In this document: positions 12,709 through 24,869 of the stretch, one piece after another
Position numbering within the stretch: the stretch's first letter is position 1
Layout: each line of letters opens with the position of its first letter
Origin: Cycas panzhihuaensis
Lineage: Eukaryota; Cycadophyta
Reading direction: 5' to 3'
DNA length: 64,000 nucleotides
NCBI GenBank assembly: GCA_023213395.1
Contig: CM041465.1
Coordinates: 98,835,741-98,899,740 of the forward strand
Position numbers and translations under genes: made by a program
The notes under the pieces: model-generated
The model's input: only the letters and a program-made list of their open reading frames with translations
The model's database searches: none
What the model was told of the DNA's origin: nothing

Positions 12709-14430
12709 TCATGCCACTAATCTTTAACTTATATCCAAATGTAGGTGAGGTTTCAATGCCTAAGACTTCTAGTATATGATTAGGTCCTTCACTTGCGATA
12801 CTCACACCTGCACTTGGTAATAAAATCCAAGTCATAGTAGAGCCCAGATGCTCCTAGTCCTTATCCAATTTACCAGTAAATAACTATATATCTCCTTTGA
12901 AGAGTTAAATGGTATGTGCATATCCCATTGCTATGACAGATATTAGACTAAGCTAATTTTAATCTTGCATTAAGGTTTTTAGTTTTTTTAGTTAGTTATT
13001 AGGATTATCCCTGATTAGAGGTTGTAGGTATGGATAACTTATCTCTCCACCACTATTCTGGTTAAGACCAAACCCATTATGAAACTCACACCTCCATTAG
13101 GGCTCAGACTTTAACCAACCGTGGTCTATTTCAACCAAGGCGAGTGTGCACACAAGTCAAGAATTGACAGTATAAGTCATACGGATGAGATTCCTTTAGG
13201 AAATAATGTAAGTTATTTATAAATAAATTAAGCTGAAAACTAAAATAAAAAGTTGTCAAATACTTACTTACCTTTCATGCTTGCTTTGTTATTATTACTA
13301 TTTTATGTGATACTTTATGATATGTGTAAATAGAAAGAGCATGCTAGATTTAGTAGAGGAATTAGATATTGCTTCTGATCTAAGGTTTCCCTTACTTTAG
13401 TATAATGTTTCCAAATACATTTTTAGAAATTTTAACAGAAAAGCCATAAAGGGCCAAAAAGAGGATCAACTTATCATTAAAATGTTGATTTTTCTAAATC
13501 TAAATACATGCTATTTTATCTTACAAATAATAAATGGGTAACATTTTTTTTAAATTATAAATATAAAGGCCTAAATAATAGAATTTAAATTTATGATAGA
13601 AGAAAAAAGCATTCAAAATATCATTTCTGATACGGGAGTGAAGTTAGATTTTTGAAAAGGCATAAAAAATTTTTTCTTGAAAAAAACACAAAAGTATAAT
13701 CTTCTCAGATCCACTACCATAGAATCTAAATTTCAATATGTCAAAAGCTTCATCTTAATACGTACATCAACTTTTTCTTTTGCACTTTCTTAAAAATCAT
13801 CCAAAAAACTACCAAAAACACCCTTGCAATATCTTTTGTGGGGTTGAATAAGCAAATTCAACATCCATACGAAAACTGCAAAGATCTCACTAACCGGTAA
13901 ATGAAAATTGATGATATTTATCTCAAATTTCTCTAAAGATATAAATTTACTAGATTCCTCAAAAAAACTTTCAGATTTTCAACTCATGTTTAAAGGATTT
14001 CATTGAGGAAAAAGTGCCTTAAGTCACTTATCTACAAATTTTGACATTTTATTTCAGCCAAAACTTGTTATTGTAGGTTGAATCTTAAGCTACTCTAGAA
14101 GGAAAAAATAATTCTCTTAGCAATTCGACTGTACATATCAAATTTCATTAAAATCTAAGATGGTCAAAATTTTCACAAAATTTTAGGATTTTAATGCTTC
14201 TAGGGTTGTTCTGGCAACCAAATGGCTTCAAAAATCTTTTTTTTTCACTTATAAAATTTTACACACATAAAAAAAGTAGTAACATACAAAATAATATAAT
14301 TTTAAGTTCTCAAAATTTTAAAAATAATAAGTACACTCTCAATAGTTCACATTAAAAGTGAAGGAGAGGCAAAATGACTCCATGTAAGTGGAATTGAGTG
14401 AATACATCCTCTTCTAGCCCTGATACCACA
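12709..14430 (-). other. Untranslated leader of copia element 1
   Basis: Long AT-rich region between gag and the LTR at 14431, without a recognisable ORF. It starts GATATGTCA at 12709 and is repeated as 14742-16465. The PBS lies at its LTR-proximal end. A leader over 1.7 kb is long for a copia element. Confidence 0.65.
14418..14430 (-). promoter_or_regulatory. Primer-binding site (initiator Met tRNA), inner LTR
   Basis: Plus strand GCCCTGATACCA then CA. On the minus strand this is TGGTATCAGGGC, one base from the standard initiator-Met PBS TGGTATCAGAGC, two bases after the LTR end. It primes minus-strand DNA synthesis in copia elements. Confidence 0.8.
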
Positions 14431-14741
14431 TGAAATAAGGATGGATCTAGGAAATAATCACTCATATATATACAATAACAATGAAGAATAAAAAATAGAT
14501 AAAATAAGATATGAGAGTAAAGCTTAGAGGTGAGAATAAATAATGACTCCCTCATTGAGATTTTGCTTTTTATTATTGAGGGTGAGTATTAGGGTTAAGA
14601 TTTTCTTACCTAATGATATGAACCTGAAATTACATCTAAATATATATAAATTACATTTAACTAAGAGACTAATGGTAATAATATATCCTAAGGTCACTTA
14701 ATTAATCTACACAAATGACCTTAATACATTAACCTCTTTCA
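14431..14741 (-). repeat. Inner LTR of copia element 1
   Basis: 311 bp, TGAAATAAGG...CTCTTTCA, clearly homologous along its length to 7167-7478 and 16466-16776. A PBS follows on one side. On the other side, instead of flanking target DNA, a second leader copy begins directly (GATATGTCAT at 14742). Confidence 0.88.
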
Positions 14742-16465
14742 GATATGTCATACCACTAATCTCTAACTTATGCCTAAATGTAGGTAAGCTTTCAATGCTT
14801 AAGGCTTCTAGTATACAATTAGAGTCTTCACTTGTGATAGTTACACCTACTCTTGGTGATGAAATCTAAGTTACACTGGAGCTTAGGTACTCCTAGTCCT
14901 TACCCAGTTCACGAGTTAGTAACTATATACCTCCTTCGAAGAGTCAAATCGTATGTGCATATCTCATGGCTATGACAGATATTGGACTAAGTTGATTTTA
15001 ATCTTGTATTAAGGTTTTAGTTATACCAGCTAATTATAAGAATAATCCCTGAAGGGAGCACGTAAGTATAGCTAACTAATCGCTCTACTAGTATTCTAGT
15101 TAAGACCAGACTGGGTATAAAACTCACACCTTCCTTAGGGCTCAAACTTCGACCAACTATGATCTATTTCAACAAAGGTGACTATGCGCACAAGTCAAGA
15201 ACTGAAAGTATAAATAAAATATAATAGGTTAATTTTAAAAAATATTAAAATATATTTATATTTGTGTTGCTAAAATAAATTGCTAATATATTGATGCTTG
15301 CTTTTATAGTTTTGTCTATCAATATGCATGCATATAAACAAATATATAAAGATGCTAAGTATAAACACTGAATTTTGCTATGATCTAAGTGTTTTACTAT
15401 TATAATGAGATTTTTTACTTTTGCTATTTGAAAAAACCCTTCCCTTTTTGTTAAGAAAAGAGAAAAAGTAAAAAAATTTAAAAATTTACTTCTAAACTTA
15501 AATTTTGACCAAGAGAGAAAGTACTAGGAAAAGTGAGAGGAATCTGAATCTTCTGTCAGAAACTTCTATATGGCTATACAACCATACAAAATGGCTGAAA
15601 TATTTTAGCTTGAAACTTCACTCTCTTAGATAATAGATCTCGCTATAATAAGTTAAAAATTCTTCTGGTAAAACTTCTAAAATGAGTAGAAATAACTTGA
15701 AACTTGTCAAAACTCCTATGAGACTTTCTTTGGCAGAAATATGAATTTTAAAGAAATTTTTGTCTTTAGTATATCAAATATGATAAAACGTAATTTGTTA
15801 GATTCCTTGAGGCTAGATCTACTAAAGCCCTCAAGAAATTTTGACATGCATTAAAAATCTTGAGAAAATTTCTCAAAATAATAGTCTAATTATGGCCAAC
15901 TGAACATTTATTTTTTGAGGCTGATTGAGGTAGAATTTGGAGATAGTGTAGAAGAAAAAACATGTTTGTCTTACTTGGCCATCCCTCCCTATAAATTTTT
16001 AGCTAAAATAGACAACTTTTGATTTTCACCTTTTGTAAGGCTAAATAACATTTTTCCAAATAGTTTAGGCTTATTTTTGCCACCTGTAAGTAGCTAAAAA
16101 TTTACCCTACAACTTTACAACATATATTTGATAACTGAAAATTGATTTATGATGAAAAATCAACAGAATATCTATTAATAAAAATTTAAATTAGCTACAA
16201 ATATTGATAAAAATTTAATTTTTCTCAAGAGTTAGAAAACCTTCTTTTAACTGATAACTTTGATCTTCAATGTGCCTACAAATAAATAGAAAATATTAAA
16301 ATATAATGTAAATGAAATACAAGCTTTGCATGATAGAAAATCTCTTAAAATTTTAAAAATAATGAGTACACTCTCAATACTTCATATTGAAGGTGAATGA
16401 AAGATAAAATGACTCCATGCAAGTGAAATGGGGTGAATAGATCCCCTTTTAGCTCTCATACCATA
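14742..16465 (-). repeat. Second, diverged copy of the copia 1 leader
   Basis: 1724 bp, collinear with 12709-14430 (1722 bp). Both begin GATATGTCAT and share the CTATGACAGATATT block (12935 and 14970) and a PBS-like end (AGCTCTCATACCA at 16451-16463). Similarity is good at the ends and weaker in the middle, more divergence than a recent local duplication would show. No gag or pol is attached. Confidence 0.8.
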
Positions 16466-16776
16466 TGAATGAAGCATGGATCTAGGGAATATATCACTCA
16501 CATGCACACAATAGTAATAGAAAATAAAAAAGAAATGAAACAAGATATAAGATCAAAGTTTGGAGGTGTGAATGAATAATGACTCCCTCTTTGAAATTTT
16601 GCCTTTTATTATTGAGGGTGAACATTAGGTTAGGATTGTCCCACCTAATGATATGAATCTAAAATTATATCTAAATATATATAAAGTATATTTTACTAAG
16701 AGACTAATGCTAATAATATATCATAAGGTCACTTAAGTAATCTACACAAATGACCTTGATACATTAACCTCTTTCA
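16466..16776 (-). repeat. 5' (outer) LTR of copia element 1
   Basis: 311 bp, TGAATGAAGC...CTCTTTCA, flanked outside by TAAAG (16777-16781) matching 7162-7166. Confidence 0.9.
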
Positions 16777-17010
16777 TAAAGGACTAATATATATTAAAGG
16801 TGATGTTAATTTAATGATTAATTTTATATTAATAATAATATTTTTATATGAATATTTTATTATATTTTAAAATGTATCAATTTCTGACTTAGCACTTATT
16901 TCTATTTTTAGGATTTAAGAGAAATAGAATTAGAGGTGAGTGTGTTCCTTTATTTTATAATCTGATTTATTTTGCCTTGGTATTTATCAATACTATTATG
17001 TTAAAACTAT

Positions 17011-17661
17011 TGAGTAAACTAGGTCCTAATAACCAGAAACCACCCCTAAGATCTAAACTATTTTGTAACTAGTTACAAGATTCGAAACTAAAATTTAATA
17101 TGTAAGTTCTTAAATCAAAGATAATATAATAAATGAATTAGAAAGCCAAAGCATCACATATATACCTTATATAACATGGTAAAATCCTAGTAGTGTACTA
17201 GGGAAACATCCACATAAGAAAGGTATCAATGTTTATTATTAAAAAATAAAGAAATATATATAATCTATAGTAGAATACTTACAACAATAACAACTAGTCA
17301 CCAAACTCTTTATAATACATCTGATACATTAAATACCATCAGCATAATGAAAAAACGCCCTAAGTTAAAGTATATGAGATAGTTATATAAGGCACAAATC
17401 TCGACCATCGAATTTGAGATATTTTGAATGAACGACCCTAATTCTCTTTATAATTTAGTATATTTTAGCGTTAACTTTTGGGTTGGGGGATATAGTCCCC
17501 GAACCCTCTCTTTATGGAGGGAATTCTAGCACCCCTCACACTCCAAGTCAAGGGGGGCTTCTGCCTCTTTTAGATCCCCATGAGGAAGTTTGGGGGAGAA
17601 ACCATACTGCTAACTTGTTAAAATTTTAGCCTCCAAAACATTGTTGTCATATTATCTGGCA
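17011..17661 (-). repeat. 3' LTR of copia element 2
   Basis: 651 bp. On the minus strand it starts TGCCAGATAATATGACAAC and ends GACCTAGTTTACTCA (TG...CA). It contains a G/C-run segment (about 17480-17600) with GGGG and CCCC blocks able to pair. No clear polypurine tract precedes it. The matching copy is at 19130-19775. Confidence 0.82.
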
Positions 17662-17689
17662 ATCTCTACATTGACAATAATTTATCTGA

Positions 17690-19123
17690 TACATTTCTTA
17701 GACTATTCATTATCTTTTTTGTAAGCCAAGAGAAGTTAAATACCATTTAAACTTCTCTAATAGTACTAGTTTTGTAAATATGTTAGCATAATTCTATTGT
17801 TAACCTTCTCAAGTGCTATTTCACCTATTTCCATAACCTGTCTAACAAAATGGTACTTAAGACCTATATGCTTTGTCTTACTACAATAAACTAGATTCTT
17901 TGCTAAGTAAATGGAATTTTGACTATGACAAAATACTTTTACCTTTTCCTATTTCCTTCCAAGCTCAACTAATAGACCCTACAACCAAATTGATTCTTTA
18001 TAAGTATGCGCTGTAGTAACATATTATACTTTTGTAGTTGATAATGCAATTGTGCTCTGTAATTTTAACATCCAACTAACCAAACCATTTGTAAGAGTAA
18101 ATACATAACCTGAAGTAGACGTTCTCTTATCTAAATCTCCTACAAAGTCTGAATTAAAATATCCATAAACTTGATTACCTGTACCTCTAAAGGTGATGCA
18201 ATAGTCACTTGTACCCCTTAAATATCAAAGCATCCATTTTATTACTACCTAATGTTCCTTTCTTAAATTTGCTATAAACTTGCTAAGTACGCTGACTGCA
18301 TGTGAAATATTATGTCTTATACATACCATAGCATACATTAAACTTCCTATTGCACTAGCATAAGGTACATGAGATATATAATCCTTTTTTTCTTTATTAT
18401 TAGGACTCATACTCGAAGAAAGCTTGAAATAGGAAGCTAATAGGATACTTACTAGTTTCACATTTACCATACTAAATCTGGATAGCACCTTCTCTACATA
18501 TTTCTACTGTGATAACCATAGCCTACTATTTTTCCTGTCTCTATGTGTCTCCATACCTAAGATTGGTTTTGCAGATCCTAGATCTTTCATATCAAAAATC
18601 CTAACCAATTGAGACTTTGACTTGTTGATTTCTACTACGCTCTTGCTTGTAACCAGCATGTCATCAATATACAATACCAAGATAGTGAATAAACCATTGT
18701 CTAAGAATTTAAAGTAAATACAATGATCATATTCACTTATTTTGAGATTTTAGCTCTATAAGAAGGCATTAAACTTCCTGTACCATTGCCTAGATAATTG
18801 TTTTAGGCCATATAATGATTTCTTGAGCTTGTAAATAAGTCTTTTCCTATCATCCTATATAAACCCTTCTGGCTAATCCATATATATCTCCTCATCTAGA
18901 TCTCCATGTAGAAACTTTATTTTATATCTAACTGCTCCAACTCTAAATTAAGAGAAACTATCAATGCTAACAGAACCTTAATTAAAATAAGTTTAACAAC
19001 TGGTAAAAACATCTCATGAAAGTCAATACCTACTTTTTGTGCAAAACCTTTAGCCATCAGTTTTGCCCTACATTTATCAACTTTTCTATCAACATTTGTT
19101 TTCTTTTTAAAAATCCACCTGTA
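17690..19123 (-). pseudogene. Copia element 2 RT (C-terminal half) and RNase H
   Basis: Minus strand. It begins next to the nested LTR with RWIFKKKTNVDRKVDKCRAK (19123 down) and continues MAKGFAQK-GIDF, VLYIDDMLV near 18660 (intact catalytic Asp pair), and SYASAIGSLMYAM-type residues at 18488-18249. RNase H follows with SQNSIYLAKN, KTKHIGLKYH and a degenerate ANMLTK-like end at about 17770. Several stops. In the living element it would reverse-transcribe RNA and remove the template. Confidence 0.82.
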
Positions 19124-19129
19124 ACCTAT

Positions 19130-19775
19130 TAAGAAGATAAGGTCCCAGCCCTTAGATTGCCACCAAGATCTAAACTATTCTTACAACTAGTTACAAGAAT
19201 CAAAACTAAAATTTAACATGCAAGTTCTTAAACCAAAGATAAAATAATAAAATAAACACGAAAGCTAAGCATCACATATATACCCAATATAACATGGTAA
19301 AACCCTATCAGTGTGCTAGGGAAACATCGACACAGGAAAGGTATTTAATCTTTATTATTGTAGAATGGAGAAAATGTACATAATCCTATAACAGAGTGCT
19401 CACAGCAACAACAACCAGTTGCCCCACTCCTCACAGTACATTAAACACTATCAACATAATGAAAAATAACCTAAATTAGGCTACATGAGAGGGTTATCCA
19501 AGGCATAAATCATAACCGTAGAATCTAGGGTATTTTGAGTGAATGACCATGATTCTCTTTACAATTTAATATACTTTCCAATGCTAAATTTTTGGGTTGG
19601 GGGTTATCGACCTTAAACCCCTTCTTTGCGCGGGGCATTCCATACCCCCCGTATCCCCCTGGATAAGGGGGCTCCCGCCCCCCTTGGAACCCCTTGAGGA
19701 AGGTTTAGGGGGAAAATCGCACTACCAACATGTTAAAATTTTAGCCTCCAACCATTGTTGTTACATTACCTAACA
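19130..19775 (-). repeat. Solo LTR (copia 2 family) inserted in copia 2 pol
   Basis: 646 bp, homologous to 17011-17661 along its length. It interrupts the pol codons between the KKTIG and RWIFKKK residues of RT. The flanks are ACCTAT (19124-19129) and ACCAAT (19776-19781), a near-perfect target-site duplication with one mismatch. With no internal region attached, it is best explained as a solo LTR left by LTR-LTR recombination of a nested element of the same family. Confidence 0.85.
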
Positions 19776-19781
19776 ACCAAT

Positions 19782-20870
19782 AGTCTTCTTGCCATGTGGA
19801 AGTTCTACTAAGTCCTATGAATTATTTTTTTTAAAATCATCTATCTCTTCCTACATAGCCCTCTTCTACTTCTCATTATAGATATCATCTACTAGTTCTT
19901 AATAGCATATAGGCTCACCATCATTAGAAACTAAAGTAATAGAAATAGAAGGGTTATACCTATCAGGTGGATGACTGACTCATGTAGATCTTCTAACAGT
20001 TGGCAGATGGGTGTATACATACTCATGTAAATCTATTGCAGATTCATTTTTAGAAAGGTCTTCCTACTCTTCTATTTCCAAAGATGGTTGGGTCGTAAGC
20101 TTGACCTATTGATATTCAACTTTCTGCTCCTATTTCACTTCAATTTCTATACTATCTAATTTTAGAAAGAGAGATTCATCAAATACAACATCTCTATTAC
20201 CATGACTAATAACCAACCTATATCCCTTCACACCACCTCTATCACCATAACCAATAAAGATACATCTTTTGGACTTTAGGTCTAACTTTGAATGTTGAAT
20301 TTTATTAATTAAGGCATAAGCATCACAACAAAATACTTTTAAATTTTAATAGTCACATGGATATCTAATCCGCATCTCTTCAGGAATCTTATAGTTTATT
20401 ACAAGTGACAGTGACCTTTTTACCAAATAACAAACTATTTGAATAACTTTTGCCTATAAGCCCTACTCCACTCTTGTATTACTTAGCATGCTTCTTGTTC
20501 TTTCTCAGTGTCCTATTCATGCACTCAACTATACAATTCTACTGTGTAGTATAGATAGTGGTCTTATGCCTTTTGATCCCAACTTCTTTGCAATAGTTCT
20601 CAAACTCCAAAGAGTTGAAGTCACCTCTATTGTTAGTTCTTAAACATTTAATTGACCTATTAGTGCTCTTCTCAACCAGAGCCTTGAACTTCTTAAACAC
20701 ACTGATAACTTTAGATTTCTTTTTCAAAAAGTAGATGTAACTTTTTGGAGTAATCATCTATAAATATGACAAAATATAATTATCCTACATAAGATATTAT
20801 AGGGGCTGGTCCCAATAATATCTTTAACAATGCTTTCTAAAAATACAATGTTTATGAAAGATAAATTTGA
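19782..20870 (-). pseudogene. Copia element 2 integrase and start of RT
   Basis: Minus strand. RT start residues (SWDLVELPHGKKTIG-like) join the nested LTR at 19782. Upstream, the integrase C-terminal region (19900-20450) is followed by the core at 20757-20539: IYFLKKKSKVISVFKKFKALV and LRTNNRGDF. The usual RTDNGGEF box has lost its catalytic Asp (Asp to Asn). Many stops. Confidence 0.75.
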
Positions 20871-20873
20871 AAG

Positions 20874-21223
20874 CTACAAGTTAGGAAGCAACTTATGGTT
20901 CATCAGTACTTTAAGTCCATTCTCACTCATATGCCCAAGTCTTAGATGCCATAGCTGAGCTAGATCTTCTATAGTATTTGATGTTATAGCTATATGGTTG
21001 ACATCTGTACTTCCTACTAAAATATAAAGGTTTCCTTTCTTTAAGGCTTTCATAATAACTAAGGCACCCTTTGATACCTTTAAGACTCCTTCATGACTTG
21101 TGTACTTATAACCACTAGAATCTAGTTCACCAAAAGAAATCATATTCCTTTTTAGATCATGTACATATTTAACTTCAGTTAATATTCTCATTACACCATC
21201 GAACATTTTAATTTAGATGCTAC
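20874..21223 (-). pseudogene. Copia element 2 GAG-pre-integrase and protease tail
   Basis: Minus-strand frame 21206-20874: MFDGVMRILTEVKYVHDL, then LKRNMISFGELDSSGY and LWHLRLGHMSENGLKVL, the GAG-pre-integrase domain with its Zn-binding His residues (HLRLGH). The frame continues upstream to about 21223 (IKM with one stop) and then ends abruptly at the terminal TGGAATC of Tat LTR A. Confidence 0.85.
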
Positions 21224-24200
21224 TGGAATCATGTCTATGGGATGTTAACCACACTTGGTTAGGATTAGGTTAATCAATGTAGGGCTCCAGAATATAGATT
21301 CAATCTGGTAAGTGAGAGAAATCATCGACACAGGATGTCTATGCGTCGAAATGCAAGTTCAAGATCCACAAATGATACATGCTTCCCTTTAGGCAACTCA
21401 GCTTTGGTTTTGAGGGTAGCAAGAGAGAGGGATATCCTCAGTTTCTTGAGTAACCTCAAGAAGTAAGTCCTCCCACCCTTAGACAATCGAAAGGGGGAGG
21501 TAAGACTAGACAAGGGAATGACTCCTTATGGAAAATGAAGGGGTATGAATGAGATGTATTCGGGTGAGAGATTAAGGTGGTACACGCTTATAAGAATGGC
21601 ATTGGATAGCTACCTTATGCGTGGGACTGAACCAAAAGAAAAGATGTCAAGGCTACCTAACTAGTGTAGGTGTGATGGGGTTAGGAGAGGACATCCTAGA
21701 GGAGAAATCCTCCTTAGGCTAACCCACCCAAAGTGAGTTTAGGGATAAGAAGTGAAGGCAAAAGAAGCTTCCACCATTCTATGTGTGAAGGGCTTAACCT
21801 TCTATATGTGATGGTGAAGTGATATGTGAGCTTATTATAAACAAGAGATAAAGAACCATAAAAACAACAAATATACTCTCATTTACTCTCGAATATAAAA
21901 ATCTCACTCTCTTTTTATTTTCAATGGGAGAAAAGGGAGTAGAGGGGAGCAAACCAATCAAGTACAAATATATGTACAAGAGGCATGAGGGCTAAAGGTG
22001 GTGCATGCAACCAAGAAAGAAAGTAGAAGGGTAGGATTCCTATCTCATATTCTTTCCTAGAAATGTAATTCTAGCATGCATATACAAGTAGTAGATGCAA
22101 ATTAGTTTCTTCTCTTTTTCCTTTTGTGTTTCAGCTATGCAACCAAATAAACTTAAAACAAAAAGGAAAAAGAGTTATGAAAAAGAGAGAACAATGTACT
22201 TGGAGGGTTATGCGGCTAAAATAAGGATGTCATCTTATGCCGTACTTACTTCCCTTTTCCTTTCCCAATACGCAGGCATCATAGAGCAATGGTATTGGGG
22301 CTTCTTTACCTTCCCTGGACTAAAAGGGAAAGGCAAGAAAAATAAAGGAAAAGATTATGCTAAAGACAAAAATGACTTAGGAAAAGGAAGAAGGAGACAT
22401 ACCTGAATTGATGTGTTTCTTCCTTCTTTGCAAGCAATGAAGTAAAACCTGTAATCAAAGAGTACTTCCTCTATTTTCTAAAGAGCTACTAGGATGCCAA
22501 GTATAGATGTATATATATGTATGTAAAGAGTACAAAATAATGTAAGTAAAATTATTTAATGAAAGTAAACGTTTATTTAGAAAGCATCCTCTAATCTCCT
22601 CAATGCAAGTAAGACAAGATAAAAGGACGGGGATGGTTAGCCTTGGAATGGCTAACCCTCCAATGCATACATCTCCACATTGTCTGAGCACCTAAACAAT
22701 AGATATGGATGGTCTAACAGTGGGAAAAGGTTAAGGGAACTGGTTTCATAAAGGTTGCAAATATTGTCAATGTTGCAAAGACTGCGATGTGTAATGTTTG
22801 CAACTTTCGACTAAGCCAACACCCAAAACAATGTATGGTATGACTAAAGGTTGGAAACTCTACCTATGTAAGGTACTAAGGGCTAGAATCAGTGCAACAA
22901 TAGGATGCATATGCTGATACATCGATGGCCTCTCTTCCAAGAGCTCCCTAGTAGCCCAAGGGAGGCACAAAGAAGGAAGAGGAAAAGGGGGTTACCCTTG
23001 AGGAGTAGGCTTTGTTGGGTGATGAACCTGCCTTAGCTCCTTTCTCTCACCCTTTTGGGACCTCTCCTCATAGCCTCTTTGGAGAGAGCAGGAAGGTAGG
23101 GAGGACATATAAGGAAAAATGGAGGGGATGCCTCTTATATTTGATAAAGAAACTGAGAAAAGAGAGGTACAAGGTATTCAAATCTCTTTTAAAAGAGCTA
23201 AAAGGAATAAAATGAAATATAACTAGAATAGTACCTACTATGGGTAGATTGGTGGTAGATCTACTTAAGAAAATAGTAGAGGAAGGCAGTCCTGTGAAGT
23301 TTACAGGTGGATCCTTATGTAGGGTATGAAACCTTAAGGAAAACTTAATAAAATTTGATGCTTGTGCATGGAAGTGAGACTTGGAGCACGTCCTTGCTTG
23401 GAGAAGCTTGATCTCGGGCTTGTTGCCCATAAATCTGAGCTGCAGAGGGCAGATCTCAAGCTAGGACATAGGTGTGCTAATGTTGTAGGGCGCTCCTATA
23501 GAAAATCACCTGTGAAAGTAGAGGAGGAGAGGAGAAAAGATGGAAGAAGAGATGGAAATGAAGTCTTTTTTGGGTTTTATACCTAACCCTAGCTTAATTG
23601 GATGACCAGGATTAGGTTAGGACTCGGGGTATGACTTAGCCATGTGGCAACTTCATGAAAAACACGAAATTTTCTACAGTAGATTTTAAAAAATGTTTTG
23701 TAATAGTCACCCTGCAGCAAACTTTACGATACCGTAAAGTTTACTGTAGTATCGTGACATTTGCCATGGTGCGGTGACAGAATGTAAAATAAAAGGAAAA
23801 AAGGGAGCTGAGAACCCTAAAGGAGGGTATCCCAAGGCTAGGAGGGGTTGACCCCCCTATCCAAGTGGTTGGGGACAATCATAATGAGGAAATGACCTAG
23901 ACCAGATGGGGCACCAGAGAGATAGGGTTCCCAATGAGTTGGCAAATGGATAAATGGTGCTAATCACACCTAGCGAGGAACTGGGGGTTGTGATGTGGCA
24001 CTGGGGGGTGTGAATGAATCATATGGGCTAGTTAATGCTTGGGACAACATGGAGGTGTATAGGAGGGTTGCGGAGTTGTCATAGGCTAGAATAGTATCAA
24101 GCAATATGATTAAGTAGCGGGTGTAAGATGATCACTCAAACGTATCAATTAGTCATACAATGAAAAATAGATGCTTTGATTTACCTTTTTGGAGAAGTGA

Positions 24201-24350
24201 CAAAGGTAAAGAATAGAAGCATAGCTACACTTGCTTGAGTTGACTTGCCAAAACCCATTCTTGGTAGCTAAGGAACATTACCCCCTTGGCAGTAGAGCCT
24301 CGCTACTCGAAGGTGTAATACGACACAAATGCTAGTAAGACAATGTTAGT

Positions 24351-24478
<128 letters not shown>

Positions 24479-24869
24479 CAAACATAACAAAGATATGAGC
24501 CAAGGGTGATGACGAGTGTCATGGCAGAACCTGTACGCGCTAGAGGCAAGGGCAAGACAACATAGGGGCTGCCCATGTGTCACCGTATAGTCGACTCGCA
24601 ATGATGGTGATAGATGAGAGGGATGCCCTCATCGTAGGAGTACAATGGAATGGTGGTGATGGCCACGTATAGGATTAGGCAGATGTCATGAATAATATGA
24701 TATGTACAACAAATAAGTCAATACTAGTGGGAGTTTATATGTTGAGAGAGGTTCTAAGAGTACAGTAACGAAACAAACCTGGTAGTCACTATAGTTTAAC
24801 CTCATTAGCGGCCAGCTTTTGGAGGTGCAAACAGATCATAATATGAAGGATAAAATGACCTGAGACTTG

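Larger units (their letters stand above)
7167..16776 (-). mobile_element. Copia element 1, three-LTR composite with TSD TAAAG
   Basis: Minus-strand Ty1/copia element. Its outer ends are TG...CA LTRs at 7167-7478 and 16466-16776, flanked by TAAAG at 7162-7166 and 16777-16781. A third LTR (14431-14741) lies inside in the same orientation, and the segment between the second and third LTRs (14742-16465) repeats the leader 12709-14430. Gene order on the minus strand is gag, protease, integrase, RT, RNase H, so it is copia. Both gag and pol are riddled with stops. Matching outer TSDs show the three-LTR structure either inserted as a unit or formed by recombination that kept both ends. Confidence 0.9.
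17011..21223 (-). mobile_element. Copia element 2 (TNT1/Tork-like), 5'-truncated
   Basis: Minus-strand Ty1/copia remnant: 3' LTR (17011-17661), RNase H and RT (17690-19123), a nested solo LTR of the same family (19130-19775), then the RT start, integrase and GAG-pre-integrase blocks to 21223, where Tat LTR A begins. Gag and the 5' LTR are absent on this side. The polyprotein style (GAG-pre-integrase KMFDGVMR box, RWIFKKK) is that of TNT1/Tork elements. Heavily stop-ridden. Confidence 0.85.

Noticed and set aside
12709-16465. Possible host exons in the long AT-rich leader of copia 1
   Set aside because: No coding potential, and the segment is a repeat pair tied to the LTRs.
22095-22406. Lys-rich 103-codon frame in LTR A
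   Set aside because: Low-complexity, not conserved as a frame in LTR B (27590-27781 is out of register), no domain.
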